Under the pieces are notes generated by a model. The model ran no database searches. It worked only from the letters and a program-made list of their open reading frames with translations, and was not told the DNA's origin. The translations under genes and the position numbers were made by a program. A stretch of 64,000 bases of DNA, from positions 434,001 to 498,000 of the forward strand of contig NZ_JXRQ01000017.1 of NCBI RefSeq assembly GCF_000829445.1. The letters run 5' to 3'. This DNA is from Jeotgalibacillus alimentarius. Lineage in GTDB: Bacteria > Bacillota > Bacilli > Bacillales > Jeotgalibacillaceae. Below, in pieces: positions 21,833 through 30,611 of this stretch (position 1 is its first letter; every line of letters begins with the position of its first letter).

Positions 21833-23014
21833 TTGCCAATTTCAGTACTGAAATTTGGTGGAACGTCGCTATCAGACTCATGGAAAAGAGAGCAGGCAGT
21901 ATCCTGTGTGAAAAGGGAGCTCGAACTCGACAATCAGGTGATTATCGTCGTATCAGCTATCGGAAGAATGGGAGCTCCTTATTCCACAGATACGCTGTTA
22001 TCGCTTGCTGAGCCGCTGAGTATACCGCCTCACCAGAGATCACTGCTGCTTTCATGCGGAGAAATCATATCTGCGGCTATATTATCTTCAGCCCTGCATC
22101 ATGCCGGGGTTGAGTGTGAGATCCTGACAGGGAAACAGGCAGGTCTGAAAACAGACGGTGTATATGATGCTGATATTTGCTCAATGAATACACACTCAGT
22201 TTTCACTGAATTGCAGCAGACTGATGTCATCATCATTCCAGGCTTTCAGGGAGAAGATCAGTATGGAAGGATTGCCACATTGGGACGCGGAGGCAGTGAT
22301 ACGTCTGCCTGTGCGATTGCGGCAAGTGTGAGTGCCTTATATTGCAAATTATATACAGATGTTGCAGGGATTATGAGTGGGGATCCAAGAATTGTTGATC
22401 AGGCAAAAGTAGTTCAATCCTTATCTTACGACGAAGCTTTTCACATTGCTCATCAGGGAGCAAAAGTGATTCATCCCAAAGCGGTTGAATGGGCCAGAAA
22501 CGGTAATATACCGGTATGGACCGGAGACCTTTCGGACAATGGCGGGACATGGATCGGTCTGCATCCCCGGACAGAATCAGTTCATTCAGTTACAGCAATT
22601 GATCACCTCGTGCAGATTGCAGTACAGGCACAGGATTGCGATGCAATATTCAGAATGCTGGCTGAAAAAAATATCAGTATAGATCTGGTATCCATTCAGC
22701 CGATTGAAGTGAAATTTACCATACACCAGGATGATTATCCTGAATTAAAACGTACTTTAGATGAACAGCATATTTATTTTAAAAGCAGGCATCATGTATC
22801 AAAAGTTGCCCTGATCGGAATGCGGATCGCAGGACGGCCGGGTGTGGCTTCTTCTATCGTGTCACTGCTGACTAAAAGTAATATTAACATCTGGCAGACA
22901 GCTGATAGTCATATGACTTTCTGGGTACTTGTGGATCATGCGGATTCAGAGCCTGCCCAGCAGCTTCTCCATCAATTTTTTATTAATCCAGAACCAGCAA
23001 CCGTACAGGAGTGA
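21833..23014 (+). CDS. dapG: Aspartokinase (DapG type)
   Basis: Phosphorylates aspartate, the first step to lysine and peptidoglycan diaminopimelate. 393 residues: the kinase domain begins with SVLKFGGTSL and contains GRGGSDTSACAIA (about 152-164), followed by C-terminal ACT domains likely used for feedback control by diaminopimelate or lysine. It starts with TTG 21833 behind GAGGAG. No lysine riboswitch (L box) is visible in front of it. It is slightly shorter than the 404-residue B. subtilis protein. Confidence 0.94.
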   Translation: MPISVLKFGGTSLSDSWKREQAVSCVKRELELDNQVIIVVSAIGRMGAPYSTDTLLSLAEPLSIPPHQRSLLLSCGEIISAAILSSALHHAGVECEILTGKQAGLKTDGVYDADICSMNTHSVFTELQQTDVIIIPGFQGEDQYGRIATLGRGGSDTSACAIAASVSALYCKLYTDVAGIMSGDPRIVDQAKVVQSLSYDEAFHIAHQGAKVIHPKAVEWARNGNIPVWTGDLSDNGGTWIGLHPRTESVHSVTAIDHLVQIAVQAQDCDAIFRMLAEKNISIDLVSIQPIEVKFTIHQDDYPELKRTLDEQHIYFKSRHHVSKVALIGMRIAGRPGVASSIVSLLTKSNINIWQTADSHMTFWVLVDHADSEPAQQLLHQFFINPEPATVQE

Positions 23015-23019
23015 AGAAA

Positions 23020-23913
23020 ATGAACTTTGGCAGAGTTTCAACTGCAATGGCTACTCCATTTGACCAGGAAAATAATATTGATACCAGCAGGTTGGAAAAG
23101 TTGATCAATTATTTAATAGAAAATGGCACCGACTCCCTCGTAGTAGCAGGAACGACAGGGGAATCGCCGACATTGTCATTCGAAGAAAAAATACATTTGT
23201 TTAAGCAGACTGTAAAAATAGTGAACGGCAGAATCCCGGTTGTGGCCGGAACAGGAACAAATAACACTGAATCAACAATCAAATTAACACTCGCTGCAAA
23301 AGAAGCAGGAGTTGACGCAATTATGCTTGTCGCTCCTTACTACAGTAAACCCAGTCAAAAAGGCTTGTTCCTGCATTTCAGTAAGGTAGCTGAAAAAGTG
23401 GATCTTCCGGTGATGATTTACAATATCCCAGGCCGTTCTGCAGTTAATATTGAGCCTGAGACGATTATCGCATTATCAAAAGTGCCTAATATTACAGCAG
23501 TTAAAGAGGCAAGCGGCAGCCTTGATCAGATGACTGAAATCATTGCAGGAACAGATGAAAACTTTTCTGTATACAGCGGTGATGATGGCCTGACACTTCC
23601 GCTTCTTTCAATTGGTGGTGCCGGCGTTGTCTCTGTGACATCGCATGTAGCAGGCAATGAGATGCAGCAAATGATCCGCTTATTTCATGCAGGAGAGCTG
23701 TCAAAGGCAGCTGTGATTCATCAAAAACTCCTGCCGCTGACAAGAGCATTATTTGCCCAGCCAAGTCCGGCCCCTGTTAAGGCTGTACTCAATCAAAAAG
23801 GTATTCAATGCGGAGGCGTACGGCTGCCGCTTATTGAACTCGATGAAAATGAAGAGCAGCTTCTAGCATCCTCAGTTAAAAAGTTTGAAGCACACATGAA
23901 AGATATTGACTAA
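23020..23913 (+). CDS. dapA: 4-hydroxy-tetrahydrodipicolinate synthase
   Basis: Condenses pyruvate with aspartate semialdehyde to give the precursor of lysine and dipicolinate. 297 residues of the TIM-barrel family, with Schiff-base lysine K162 (VKEASGSLDQM), the GTTGESPTL loop and the PYYSKPSQKG tyrosine region. I take ATG 23020, seven bases after AGGAGTGA, not the GTG at 23011 that overlaps the dapG stop. The proximity to dpaAB puts supply and use of the precursor in one locus. Confidence 0.97.
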   Translation: MNFGRVSTAMATPFDQENNIDTSRLEKLINYLIENGTDSLVVAGTTGESPTLSFEEKIHLFKQTVKIVNGRIPVVAGTGTNNTESTIKLTLAAKEAGVDAIMLVAPYYSKPSQKGLFLHFSKVAEKVDLPVMIYNIPGRSAVNIEPETIIALSKVPNITAVKEASGSLDQMTEIIAGTDENFSVYSGDDGLTLPLLSIGGAGVVSVTSHVAGNEMQQMIRLFHAGELSKAAVIHQKLLPLTRALFAQPSPAPVKAVLNQKGIQCGGVRLPLIELDENEEQLLASSVKKFEAHMKDID

Positions 23914-23925
23914 GATCCAACAGCC

Positions 23926-23957
23926 AGGTCTTTTTCCAATTCGGAAAAAGACCTTTT
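23926..23957 (+). terminator. Terminator after dapA
   Basis: AGGTCTTTTTCC and GGAAAAAGACCT form a 12-bp perfect stem with a 5-base loop and a T5 tract. Confidence 0.9.
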
Positions 23958-24010
23958 TGATTAAAGAAGACCAAAAAAGCGTCTTTCAAAGAGCTGTGGT
24001 GATAAATACA

Positions 24011-24039
24011 TGTACAGTTTTCCAAACTTACAGTATAAT
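24011..24039 (+). promoter_or_regulatory. Sigma-A promoter of rnjB
   Basis: TGTACA (24011-24016), 17 bp, TATAAT (24034-24039). About 45 bp before the rnjB start. Confidence 0.75.
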
Positions 24040-24091
24040 GAACACAGCTGTTTCAAAAGGTCGGATAACATTTTTGTAGGAGGAAATCGGT

Positions 24092-25759
24092 TTGTCTAAA
24101 GAGAAAAATGAAAAATTAAAAATTATTCCTCTCGGCGGTGTAGGCGAGATTGGAAAGAACATGTATGTAATTGAAGTGGACGAGGATTTATTCATTATAG
24201 ATTCCGGGCTCATGTTCCCGGAGGATGAAATGTTCGGAATCGATATCGTGATTCCGGATTTCCAGTATATCGAAGCAAATAAAGAGCGTGTTAAAGCAAT
24301 CTTTCTGACGCATGGTCATGATGATTCGATCGGATCGCTTCCTTATCTGCTTGAAAAAGTAAAGGTGCCTGTGTACGGATCAAAACTGACAGTTGCCCTT
24401 GCAAAAGCATTATTAAAAGAATACGGCTTTAAAGAGCGGGTTAAATTTTATACTGTACATGAAAAGAGCAATATGAAATTTGATTCTGTTAATGTTACTT
24501 TCTTTAATACAACACATAGCATTCCGGATTCACTTGGCATTGCCATCCATACATCAGAAGGTGCGATTGTGCATACGGGCGAATTCAAATTTGACCAGTC
24601 ATCAAGAGGCGGATATGCATCGAACATCGGTAAAATGGCTAAACTTGGTGATAAGGGTGTATTTGCGCTTCTTTCAGACAGTACTGAAGCTGAGAAGCCA
24701 GGCCACACTACATCAGAATCAGTCATTGAAAAACATGTATCAAACAGTATCACGCATGCAAATGGCAGAGTGATTGTCACATGTTATGCATCAAATCTGA
24801 TCCGTATTCAGCAGATTTTTGATGCAGCCACTGCAAGTAACAGAAAAGTAGCGGTCATTGGAGAAGCGGCTGAGCGCGTTGTGAACGTAGCTTCAAGACT
24901 TGAACACCTGACTTATGATGAAGAAACAAGAATTAAGCCAAGCGAAATTGATCAGTATAATGATCACGAAATTGTTATTATTCTTTCAGGTACACATGAT
25001 GAGCCGTTTAAAGTAATGGAAAGTATGGCGAATCAGACGCATCCGATTGTAAATATTCAGGAGGGTGACACTGTACTGATTACATTTACACCATCACCAG
25101 GGATGGAAGTATACTTATACCGTTCTGTTAATGAAATGACAAAAGCAGGCGCTACCGTACTGACTTCAAGTAAGAATGTTCATGTCTCAGGGCACGGCAG
25201 TCAGGAAGATTTGAAAATGATGATGAACCTGATGAAGCCGAAGTATTTTATCCCTATTCAGGGTGAATACCGTCATCTGATTACCCACGGACGACTTGCT
25301 GAAGAGATGGGGATCCCGCGCTCGAACATTTTTATTGCTGACAAGGGTGATATTGTTGAATATCAGTCCGGCAAGATGAAAATGAGCGGCAGAGTTCAGA
25401 CAGGTAATGTATTAATTGATGGGAAAGGTGTCGGCGATGTAGGTAATATCGTGTTGCGTGACCGAAGACTTCTTTCACAGGACGGCGTATTACTAGTTGT
25501 CGTAACCCTTAACCGTAAGACGAAAACGATTGCTGCAGGACCTGAAGTGATTTCCCGCGGTTTTGTATATGTCAGAGAGTCAGAAAAACTGATGGAAGAG
25601 TCAGTGACGGCTGTTAGAAATATTGTTGAAAAAAATGTTGAAAACCGTACATTTGACTGGTCCGGCATTAAACAGGAAATCAGGGACTCCCTGAACCATC
25701 TGTTATATACACGCACGAAACGCAGACCAATGATTCTTCCTATTATTATGGAAGTGTGA
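24092..25759 (+). CDS. rnjB: Ribonuclease J2 (metallo-beta-lactamase/beta-CASP)
   Basis: 555-residue RNase J paralogue with metallo-beta-lactamase, beta-CASP and C-terminal domains. The zinc motif reads HGHDDS (H74-S79) rather than the canonical HxHxDH, so the last histidine is missing, and the later aspartate of HTGDFKFD is replaced by glutamate (HTGEFKFD). This degeneracy is characteristic of RNase J2, which is weak alone and works in complex with RNase J1. The start is TTG 24092 after AGGAGG. The ClpP-like gene tepA that follows in B. subtilis is absent. Confidence 0.93.
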   Translation: MSKEKNEKLKIIPLGGVGEIGKNMYVIEVDEDLFIIDSGLMFPEDEMFGIDIVIPDFQYIEANKERVKAIFLTHGHDDSIGSLPYLLEKVKVPVYGSKLTVALAKALLKEYGFKERVKFYTVHEKSNMKFDSVNVTFFNTTHSIPDSLGIAIHTSEGAIVHTGEFKFDQSSRGGYASNIGKMAKLGDKGVFALLSDSTEAEKPGHTTSESVIEKHVSNSITHANGRVIVTCYASNLIRIQQIFDAATASNRKVAVIGEAAERVVNVASRLEHLTYDEETRIKPSEIDQYNDHEIVIILSGTHDEPFKVMESMANQTHPIVNIQEGDTVLITFTPSPGMEVYLYRSVNEMTKAGATVLTSSKNVHVSGHGSQEDLKMMMNLMKPKYFIPIQGEYRHLITHGRLAEEMGIPRSNIFIADKGDIVEYQSGKMKMSGRVQTGNVLIDGKGVGDVGNIVLRDRRLLSQDGVLLVVVTLNRKTKTIAAGPEVISRGFVYVRESEKLMEESVTAVRNIVEKNVENRTFDWSGIKQEIRDSLNHLLYTRTKRRPMILPIIMEV

Positions 25760-25782
25760 TGTCACGAAAACTGAGCATTCAA

Positions 25783-25814
25783 AAACAGGCAGAAGTTATT
25801 CTGTCTGTTTTTTT
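25783..25814 (+). terminator. Terminator between rnjB and spoIIIE
   Basis: AACAGGCAGA and TCTGTCTGTT pair (one G-U) around a short loop, then a run of Ts. Confidence 0.85.
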
Positions 25815-25837
25815 CAGCCGGAAAAGGAGGTATACGT

Positions 25838-28186
25838 ATGGCTGAAGCCAAAAGAAAAACAACAAATCGAAAAACTGCCACGCGAAAAAAGACGAAAAGA
25901 TCAAAAAAGAAAAATTCTGCTTTTACATATGAATTAACCGGTATTGTCATGATTGCACTTGCATTGATTGCAGCCTTCAGACTTGGTGCAGCTGGTCAAA
26001 TGCTTACATTAGCTTTTACTTATCTGATTGGAAATTTCCAGCTTCTTTTACCAGTGGCTATTATACTGACCTCCGTATACGTGATTCTGTATAGAAAGCT
26101 GCCTGTTTTAAAAGGGTCTAAGATGAGGGGCGGCCTGCTTGTCCTGACCGGGATTTTTCTGCTCAGCCACATTCTGCTCTTTGATCAGCTGAGCCGTGAA
26201 AACCTGATTACTAACGACAGCATACTTGTCCAGACGCACCGGATTATTATGGATGATTTTACGGTGAATGCAGGGGCCGGCATGGCTGGGGCACTGATTT
26301 ATGCTATTTTTAATCTGCTCTTTGCTTCAACTGGTTCAAAAATCGTTGCTGCTGTATTTATCATCATCGGTTTATTATTAATTTCAGGCCGGTCAATCGG
26401 GGAAACCGGTAAAATCATTGCCGGCTGGATCGCTGACAGATTTATAGAAATGAAAGAAAGTTTATTGGATTGGATAAAAGAAAAGCGTCAGGCTAAGGAC
26501 GAGGTAAAAAAACAAACCCGCACTTCAAGACGCCGTTCTTCTATTAAGCAGCCTGAAGCTGAACCGGTGATTGAGCATGATGACTCAGAAGAATCTGATG
26601 GGTTTGAGCCTCTGATTTCCAGCTTTGCTGAAAAAGCTGCACCTGTTCACACCGAGGAACCAATACAGTCTGAGTTACCTGCTCATCAGGAGGAAGAAGA
26701 GACGCATGACCCTGCACTTGAAGAGTTTACCTCCTCACCTGGGGTAGAAGAGGTGGAAAATAAAGAGTATCAGGTTCCGGCACTTGATTTGCTTGCGATG
26801 CCGCCACATGCAGACCAAAGCAGTGAATACAAAGCGATTCAGAAAAATGCATCCAAACTTGAAAAAACTTTTCAAAGCTTTGGTGTAAAAGCGAAAGTAA
26901 CTCAGGTTCACCTGGGCCCGGCAGTAACAAAATATGAGGTTCATCCTGATGTAGGGGTTAAAGTAAGTAAAATTGTGAACCTGAATGATGACTTGGCGCT
27001 TGCCCTTGCAGCAAAAGATATCAGAATTGAAGCGCCGATTCCCGGAAAGTCAGCAATTGGAATTGAAGTGCCAAACTCTGAAGTGGCAATGGTTTCACTG
27101 AGAGAAGTACTTGAAGCAAATAAGAGTAAAAAAGAAGAAGCTAAACTCCTGATAGGCCTTGGCCGTGATATTACGGGTGAAGCTGTAGCTGCCGAACTGA
27201 ATAAAATGCCGCATATGCTTGTAGCCGGGGCAACCGGAAGCGGGAAATCAGTATGTATTAACGGAATCATTGTGTCAATTTTAATGCGTGCAAAACCACA
27301 CGAAGTAAAATTAATGATGATTGATCCAAAAATGGTTGAGTTAAACGTCTATAACGGAATACCGCACCTTTTAGCGCCTGTTGTGACAGATGCCAGAAAA
27401 GCATCTCAGGCACTCAAAAAGGTAGTAAGTGAGATGGAACGCAGATATGATCTGTTTTCACACACAGGCACGAGAAACATTGAAGGATATAATGAATATG
27501 TAAGAAAGCATAATGAAAAAAATGAAGAAAAACAGCCACAGCTTCCGTTTATTGTCGTGATTGTAGATGAGCTGGCTGATTTAATGATGGTCGCTTCAAA
27601 TGATGTTGAAGACTCTATTACACGGCTTGCACAAATGGCACGCGCTGCCGGAATCCATTTAATTATCGCAACTCAGAGACCTTCGGTTGACGTTATTACC
27701 GGAGTAATTAAAGCAAATATTCCATCAAGGATTGCTTTTGCCGTTTCTTCACAAATTGATTCCCGCACAATACTTGATACGGGTGGAGCTGAAAAACTGC
27801 TTGGACGCGGTGATATGCTGTTTATGCCTGTAGGTGCAAATAAGCCGGTCAGGGTACAGGGGGCGTTTCTTAGTGATGAAGAGGTCGAAACTGTTGTAAA
27901 TGCAGTAATTGAACAGCAGAAAGCTCAGTATCAGGAAGAAATGATTCCGGATGAAGTGGATGAGTCTAAACCTGAAGAATCTGACGATGAGCTGTATTCC
28001 GACGCAGTCGATCTGGTAGCAGATATGCAGACTGCATCTGTTTCGATGCTTCAAAGAAGGTTTCGAATCGGCTATACACGTGCAGCAAGATTAATTGATG
28101 CAATGGAGCAGCAGGGAGTAGTCGGTCCATATGAGGGCAGCAAGCCAAGAACCGTTCTTATTTCTAAAGGCGTACAGGAAGAGTAA
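25838..28186 (+). CDS. spoIIIE: DNA translocase SpoIIIE (FtsK family)
   Basis: Pumps the chromosome into the forespore across the sporulation septum. 782 residues: a basic N-terminus, about four membrane helices in residues 30-180, an acidic linker (about 225-310), the RecA-like motor with Walker [10 protein letters not shown] (464-472) and Walker [15 protein letters not shown], and a C-terminal gamma winged-helix domain ([27 protein letters not shown]) that reads SRS/KOPS-type sequences. The position between rnjB and ymfC is that of spoIIIE in B. subtilis. Confidence 0.95.
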   Translation: MAEAKRKTTNRKTATRKKTKRSKKKNSAFTYELTGIVMIALALIAAFRLGAAGQMLTLAFTYLIGNFQLLLPVAIILTSVYVILYRKLPVLKGSKMRGGLLVLTGIFLLSHILLFDQLSRENLITNDSILVQTHRIIMDDFTVNAGAGMAGALIYAIFNLLFASTGSKIVAAVFIIIGLLLISGRSIGETGKIIAGWIADRFIEMKESLLDWIKEKRQAKDEVKKQTRTSRRRSSIKQPEAEPVIEHDDSEESDGFEPLISSFAEKAAPVHTEEPIQSELPAHQEEEETHDPALEEFTSSPGVEEVENKEYQVPALDLLAMPPHADQSSEYKAIQKNASKLEKTFQSFGVKAKVTQVHLGPAVTKYEVHPDVGVKVSKIVNLNDDLALALAAKDIRIEAPIPGKSAIGIEVPNSEVAMVSLREVLEANKSKKEEAKLLIGLGRDITGEAVAAELNKMPHMLVAGATGSGKSVCINGIIVSILMRAKPHEVKLMMIDPKMVELNVYNGIPHLLAPVVTDARKASQALKKVVSEMERRYDLFSHTGTRNIEGYNEYVRKHNEKNEEKQPQLPFIVVIVDELADLMMVASNDVEDSITRLAQMARAAGIHLIIATQRPSVDVITGVIKANIPSRIAFAVSSQIDSRTILDTGGAEKLLGRGDMLFMPVGANKPVRVQGAFLSDEEVETVVNAVIEQQKAQYQEEMIPDEVDESKPEESDDELYSDAVDLVADMQTASVSMLQRRFRIGYTRAARLIDAMEQQGVVGPYEGSKPRTVLISKGVQEE

Positions 28187-28194
28187 CTTTTTTT

Positions 28195-28227
28195 AAGCTG
28201 GAATGCACTGCATTTCAGCTTTTTTTA
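28195..28227 (+). terminator. Terminator after spoIIIE
   Basis: AAGCTGGAATG and CATTTCAGCTT pair with one mismatch around a 5-base loop, then seven Ts. Confidence 0.85.
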
Positions 28228-28252
28228 AGAATATTATTCTTTCGAAAAAAAA

Positions 28253-28271
28253 TCAGACATTTGATGTCTGA
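28253..28271. promoter_or_regulatory. Perfect inverted repeat, candidate GntR (YmfC) operator 1
   Basis: TCAGACAT-TTG-ATGTCTGA is a perfect 8+8 inverted repeat about 290 bp before ymfC. It shares the AGACATC/GATGTCT half-site with a second repeat at 28523-28540. Such symmetric sites close to a GntR gene are usually its own operators; binding is inferred, not shown. Confidence 0.5.
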
Positions 28272-28522
28272 CCTATATACAAAAATATCTCGAATAAGAT
28301 ATACTATTGTTACCGCTTTCAAAAATACTATAACGTTACAAAGAATTGATTTTATAACATTTTTTTCTATAAAAAAGGGTTTTTATGCAGATTATTTATA
28401 ATTCCTGTAACAAATGTAATTGTTGTGTAACATAATCGAAAGAATTTTTGTGAAAACTACACAATTGTATTCCTTTTCAAAACGAAAAGTGTTATAGTAT
28501 TTTCGATTAGTAGGAATGAAAT

Positions 28523-28540
28523 ACATCAGATGTCTGATGT
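28523..28540. promoter_or_regulatory. Perfect inverted repeat, candidate GntR (YmfC) operator 2
   Basis: ACATCAGA-TG-TCTGATGT is a perfect 8+8 repeat only 25 bp before the ymfC start and downstream of a -10-like element, the placement expected for an autoregulatory operator. It shares half-site bases with operator 1 at 28253-28271. Confidence 0.55.
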
Positions 28541-28564
28541 CAAAAGAGTTGGTGGTGTCTTTAT

Positions 28565-29290
28565 ATGACTATTAAATCAGATAATCGGCATCTGTATCTT
28601 CAGGTGATTGACCGACTGAAGAAAGATATCGACAAAGGCGTTTACAAAGAAAAAGAACGCCTCCCTTCGGAGTTTGAATTATCCAGGCAATTAGGGATCA
28701 GCAGGGCTACACTCAGGGAAGCGCTCAGAATTCTGGAAGAAGAAAACAGAATAGTCAGGCGCCATGGTGTAGGTACATTTGTTAATGCAAAGCCTTTATT
28801 TTCATCTGGTATTGAACAACTGTACAGCGTGACAGATATGATACGTATGGCAGGGATGGAACCTGGAACTGTTTTCTTAAGTTCTACTATTCATCACCCT
28901 ACAGATGAAGATATGAACCGATTTAAATGTTCGCCTGACGATGAAATGACAGTCATCGAAAGGGTCAGAACTGCAAACGGGGACCCGGTGGTTTATTGCA
29001 TTGATAAAATTCCGGCAGATCTTATGCCGACTTCATTCACACATCAGGACAGGTCTATTTTTTCATTGCTTGAGGAAAATGGGGGGATGTACATATCTTA
29101 TGCGATTACCCACATTGAGCCCGCAGGCTACCATGAAAAAGTATCTCCTATTCTCGGTTGTGAACCGGAAACTGCTTTGTTGGTTTTAAAGCAGCTGCAC
29201 TTTGATGAAAATGATCAGCCGGTTTTATATTCTCTTAATTACTTTAAAGCTGACCGGTTCAGTTTTCATGTTGTACGTAAGCGTGTTTAA
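28565..29290 (+). CDS. ymfC: GntR-family regulator YmfC (HutC/UbiC-TA effector domain)
   Basis: 241-residue GntR repressor: an N-terminal winged HTH ([64 protein letters not shown]) and a C-terminal UTRA-type effector domain ([21 protein letters not shown]...[23 protein letters not shown]). It is followed 51 bp later by a BMP lipoprotein and nucleoside-type ABC transporter, so those genes are the likely targets. Two perfect inverted repeats precede it. The 13-base sequence ATTAGTAGGAATG occurs before the gene at 28506-28518 and inverted after it at 29301-29313. Confidence 0.9.
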   Translation: MTIKSDNRHLYLQVIDRLKKDIDKGVYKEKERLPSEFELSRQLGISRATLREALRILEEENRIVRRHGVGTFVNAKPLFSSGIEQLYSVTDMIRMAGMEPGTVFLSSTIHHPTDEDMNRFKCSPDDEMTVIERVRTANGDPVVYCIDKIPADLMPTSFTHQDRSIFSLLEENGGMYISYAITHIEPAGYHEKVSPILGCEPETALLVLKQLHFDENDQPVLYSLNYFKADRFSFHVVRKRV

Positions 29291-29341
29291 TGCATTTATG
29301 CATTCCTACTAATACACGAAAAATTTTTAGGGGGTACCAAA

Positions 29342-30427
29342 ATGAAAAAGCGTAAGTACGGAGTAGCACTATCTATGATTCTTGCAGCAGGTACAGTTCT
29401 TGCAGCTTGTGGAAGCGATGAAGAAGCGGATACAGGTTCAGACGAGGGTTCTACTGGCGGAGGCGAAGGCACAGAAGAAACAAGTGACTTCAAAGTAGCA
29501 ATGGTAACAGACACTGGCGGCGTTGATGACAAATCATTTAACCAGTCTGCCTGGGAAGGTCTTCAGCAGTTCGGTGCTGATAATGGTCTTGAAGAAGGTA
29601 CAGACGGTTACACTTACTTCCAGTCAAATAACGACGCTGACTATGTAACAAACATGAACACAGCTGTACGTAATGATTTCGACCTCGTATTTGGTATCGG
29701 TTTCCTGCTTAATCAAGCAATCACTGATGTAGCGAGTCAGAATCCTGACACAAACTTTGCACTTGTAGATGATGTATCTGAAGGTGACAATGTTGCTTCA
29801 ATTACATTTAAAGAGCATGAAGGTTCATTCCTTGTCGGTGTTGCAGCCGGTATGGCAACTGAATCAGATCAGATCGGTTTTGTTGGCGGAGTTGAGTCTG
29901 ACCTGATTAACAAATTCGCAGCAGGCTTCCAGGCTGGTGTTGAAGCAGTTAATCCAGATGCAGATGTACAGATTGAATTCGCTGGTGACTTTAATGACGC
30001 AGCAGGTGGTCAGCAGATCGCTGCTTCAATGTATGGTTCAGGCATTGATGTAATTTATCACGCAGCAGGTGGAACAGGTAACGGCGTATTCACTGAAGCG
30101 AAAAACCTTAAGCAACAGGATCCGGATCGTCAGGTTTGGGTAATCGGGGTTGACCGTGACCAGTGGGAAGAAGGTCAGGTTGGAGACGACAACGTAACAC
30201 TGACTTCAATGGTTAAGCGTGTTGACGTAGCTGTTCAGGATATCTCAACTCGTGCAATGGAAGGCGACTTCCCGGGTGGAGAAGTAATTGAGTACGGAAT
30301 TCAGGAAGAAGGTATCGCAATCGCTGAAAGCCAGGACAACCTTTCACAGGAAATCCTTGACGAGATTGCTAACTACAAGCAGCAAATCGTTGATGGTGAA
30401 ATCGAAGTACCTTCAACACTTGAGTAA
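29342..30427 (+). CDS. BMP-family lipoprotein, nucleoside-type substrate-binding protein
   Basis: Exported lipoprotein of 361 residues, with a signal peptide and lipobox LAAC at C23, then an acidic Gly/Ser linker and the periplasmic-type BMP domain (VAMVTDTGGVDDKSFNQSAWEGLQQ; GQQIAASMYGSGIDVIYHAAGGTGNGVF; WVIGVDRDQWEEG). These features match PnrA/NupN-like purine nucleoside receptors. With the ATPase and two permeases downstream it forms an ABC importer, probably for guanosine or other nucleosides. GGGGG precedes ATG 29342. Confidence 0.9.
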   Translation: MKKRKYGVALSMILAAGTVLAACGSDEEADTGSDEGSTGGGEGTEETSDFKVAMVTDTGGVDDKSFNQSAWEGLQQFGADNGLEEGTDGYTYFQSNNDADYVTNMNTAVRNDFDLVFGIGFLLNQAITDVASQNPDTNFALVDDVSEGDNVASITFKEHEGSFLVGVAAGMATESDQIGFVGGVESDLINKFAAGFQAGVEAVNPDADVQIEFAGDFNDAAGGQQIAASMYGSGIDVIYHAAGGTGNGVFTEAKNLKQQDPDRQVWVIGVDRDQWEEGQVGDDNVTLTSMVKRVDVAVQDISTRAMEGDFPGGEVIEYGIQEEGIAIAESQDNLSQEILDEIANYKQQIVDGEIEVPSTLE

Positions 30428-30439
30428 TAACAAATGCAT

Positions 30440-30480
30440 AGGGAATGGAGGGGCTGATTCAGTCCCGAAATTCCCTTTTT
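30440..30480 (+). terminator. Terminator 1 between lipoprotein and ABC ATPase genes
   Basis: AGGGAAT/ATTCCCT closes a long hairpin with an inner GGGGCTGA/TCAGTCCC stem, followed by nine Ts. It would keep the binding protein more abundant than the transporter. Confidence 0.85.
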
Positions 30481-30491
30481 TTTTGCAAGAA

Positions 30492-30538
30492 TGCTAACTG
30501 AATAAGGGAACAAAGTCCCTTCTTCATTTAGCATTTTT
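30492..30538 (+). terminator. Terminator 2 between lipoprotein and ABC ATPase genes
   Basis: The 18-base arms from TGCTAACTGAATAAGGGA pair at 16 of 18 positions with the bases up to 30533, around the loop ACAAAG, followed by a T5 tract. It stands in tandem with terminator 1 and is followed by a third stem GGTCTG/CAGACC at 30545-30567. Confidence 0.8.
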
Positions 30539-30611
30539 CAAGAGGGTCTGGAAAAAGAAGTCAGACCTCATTCAACCTACCACTGCACGATAAATAAAGG
30601 AGTGATAACGG

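Larger units (their letters stand above)
28228..28564. other. AT-rich regulatory intergenic region before ymfC
   Basis: This stretch has no credible gene. It holds two inverted repeats (28253-28271 and 28523-28540), a TATACT -10-like element at 28300-28305, a cre-like sequence TTGTTACCGCTTTCA at 28307-28321 (one or two mismatches to common cre consensus forms), a CodY-box-like sequence ATTTTTGTGAAAACT at 28444-28458 (three mismatches to AATTTTCWGAAAATT) and a TATAGT -10-like element near 28494. The density of sites suggests layered control of the regulator and transporter downstream. Confidence 0.5.

Noticed and set aside
29291-29341. Purine riboswitch before the BMP lipoprotein gene
   Set aside because: The gap from ymfC is only 51 bp and lacks room for an aptamer; no such structure is seen upstream of ymfC either.
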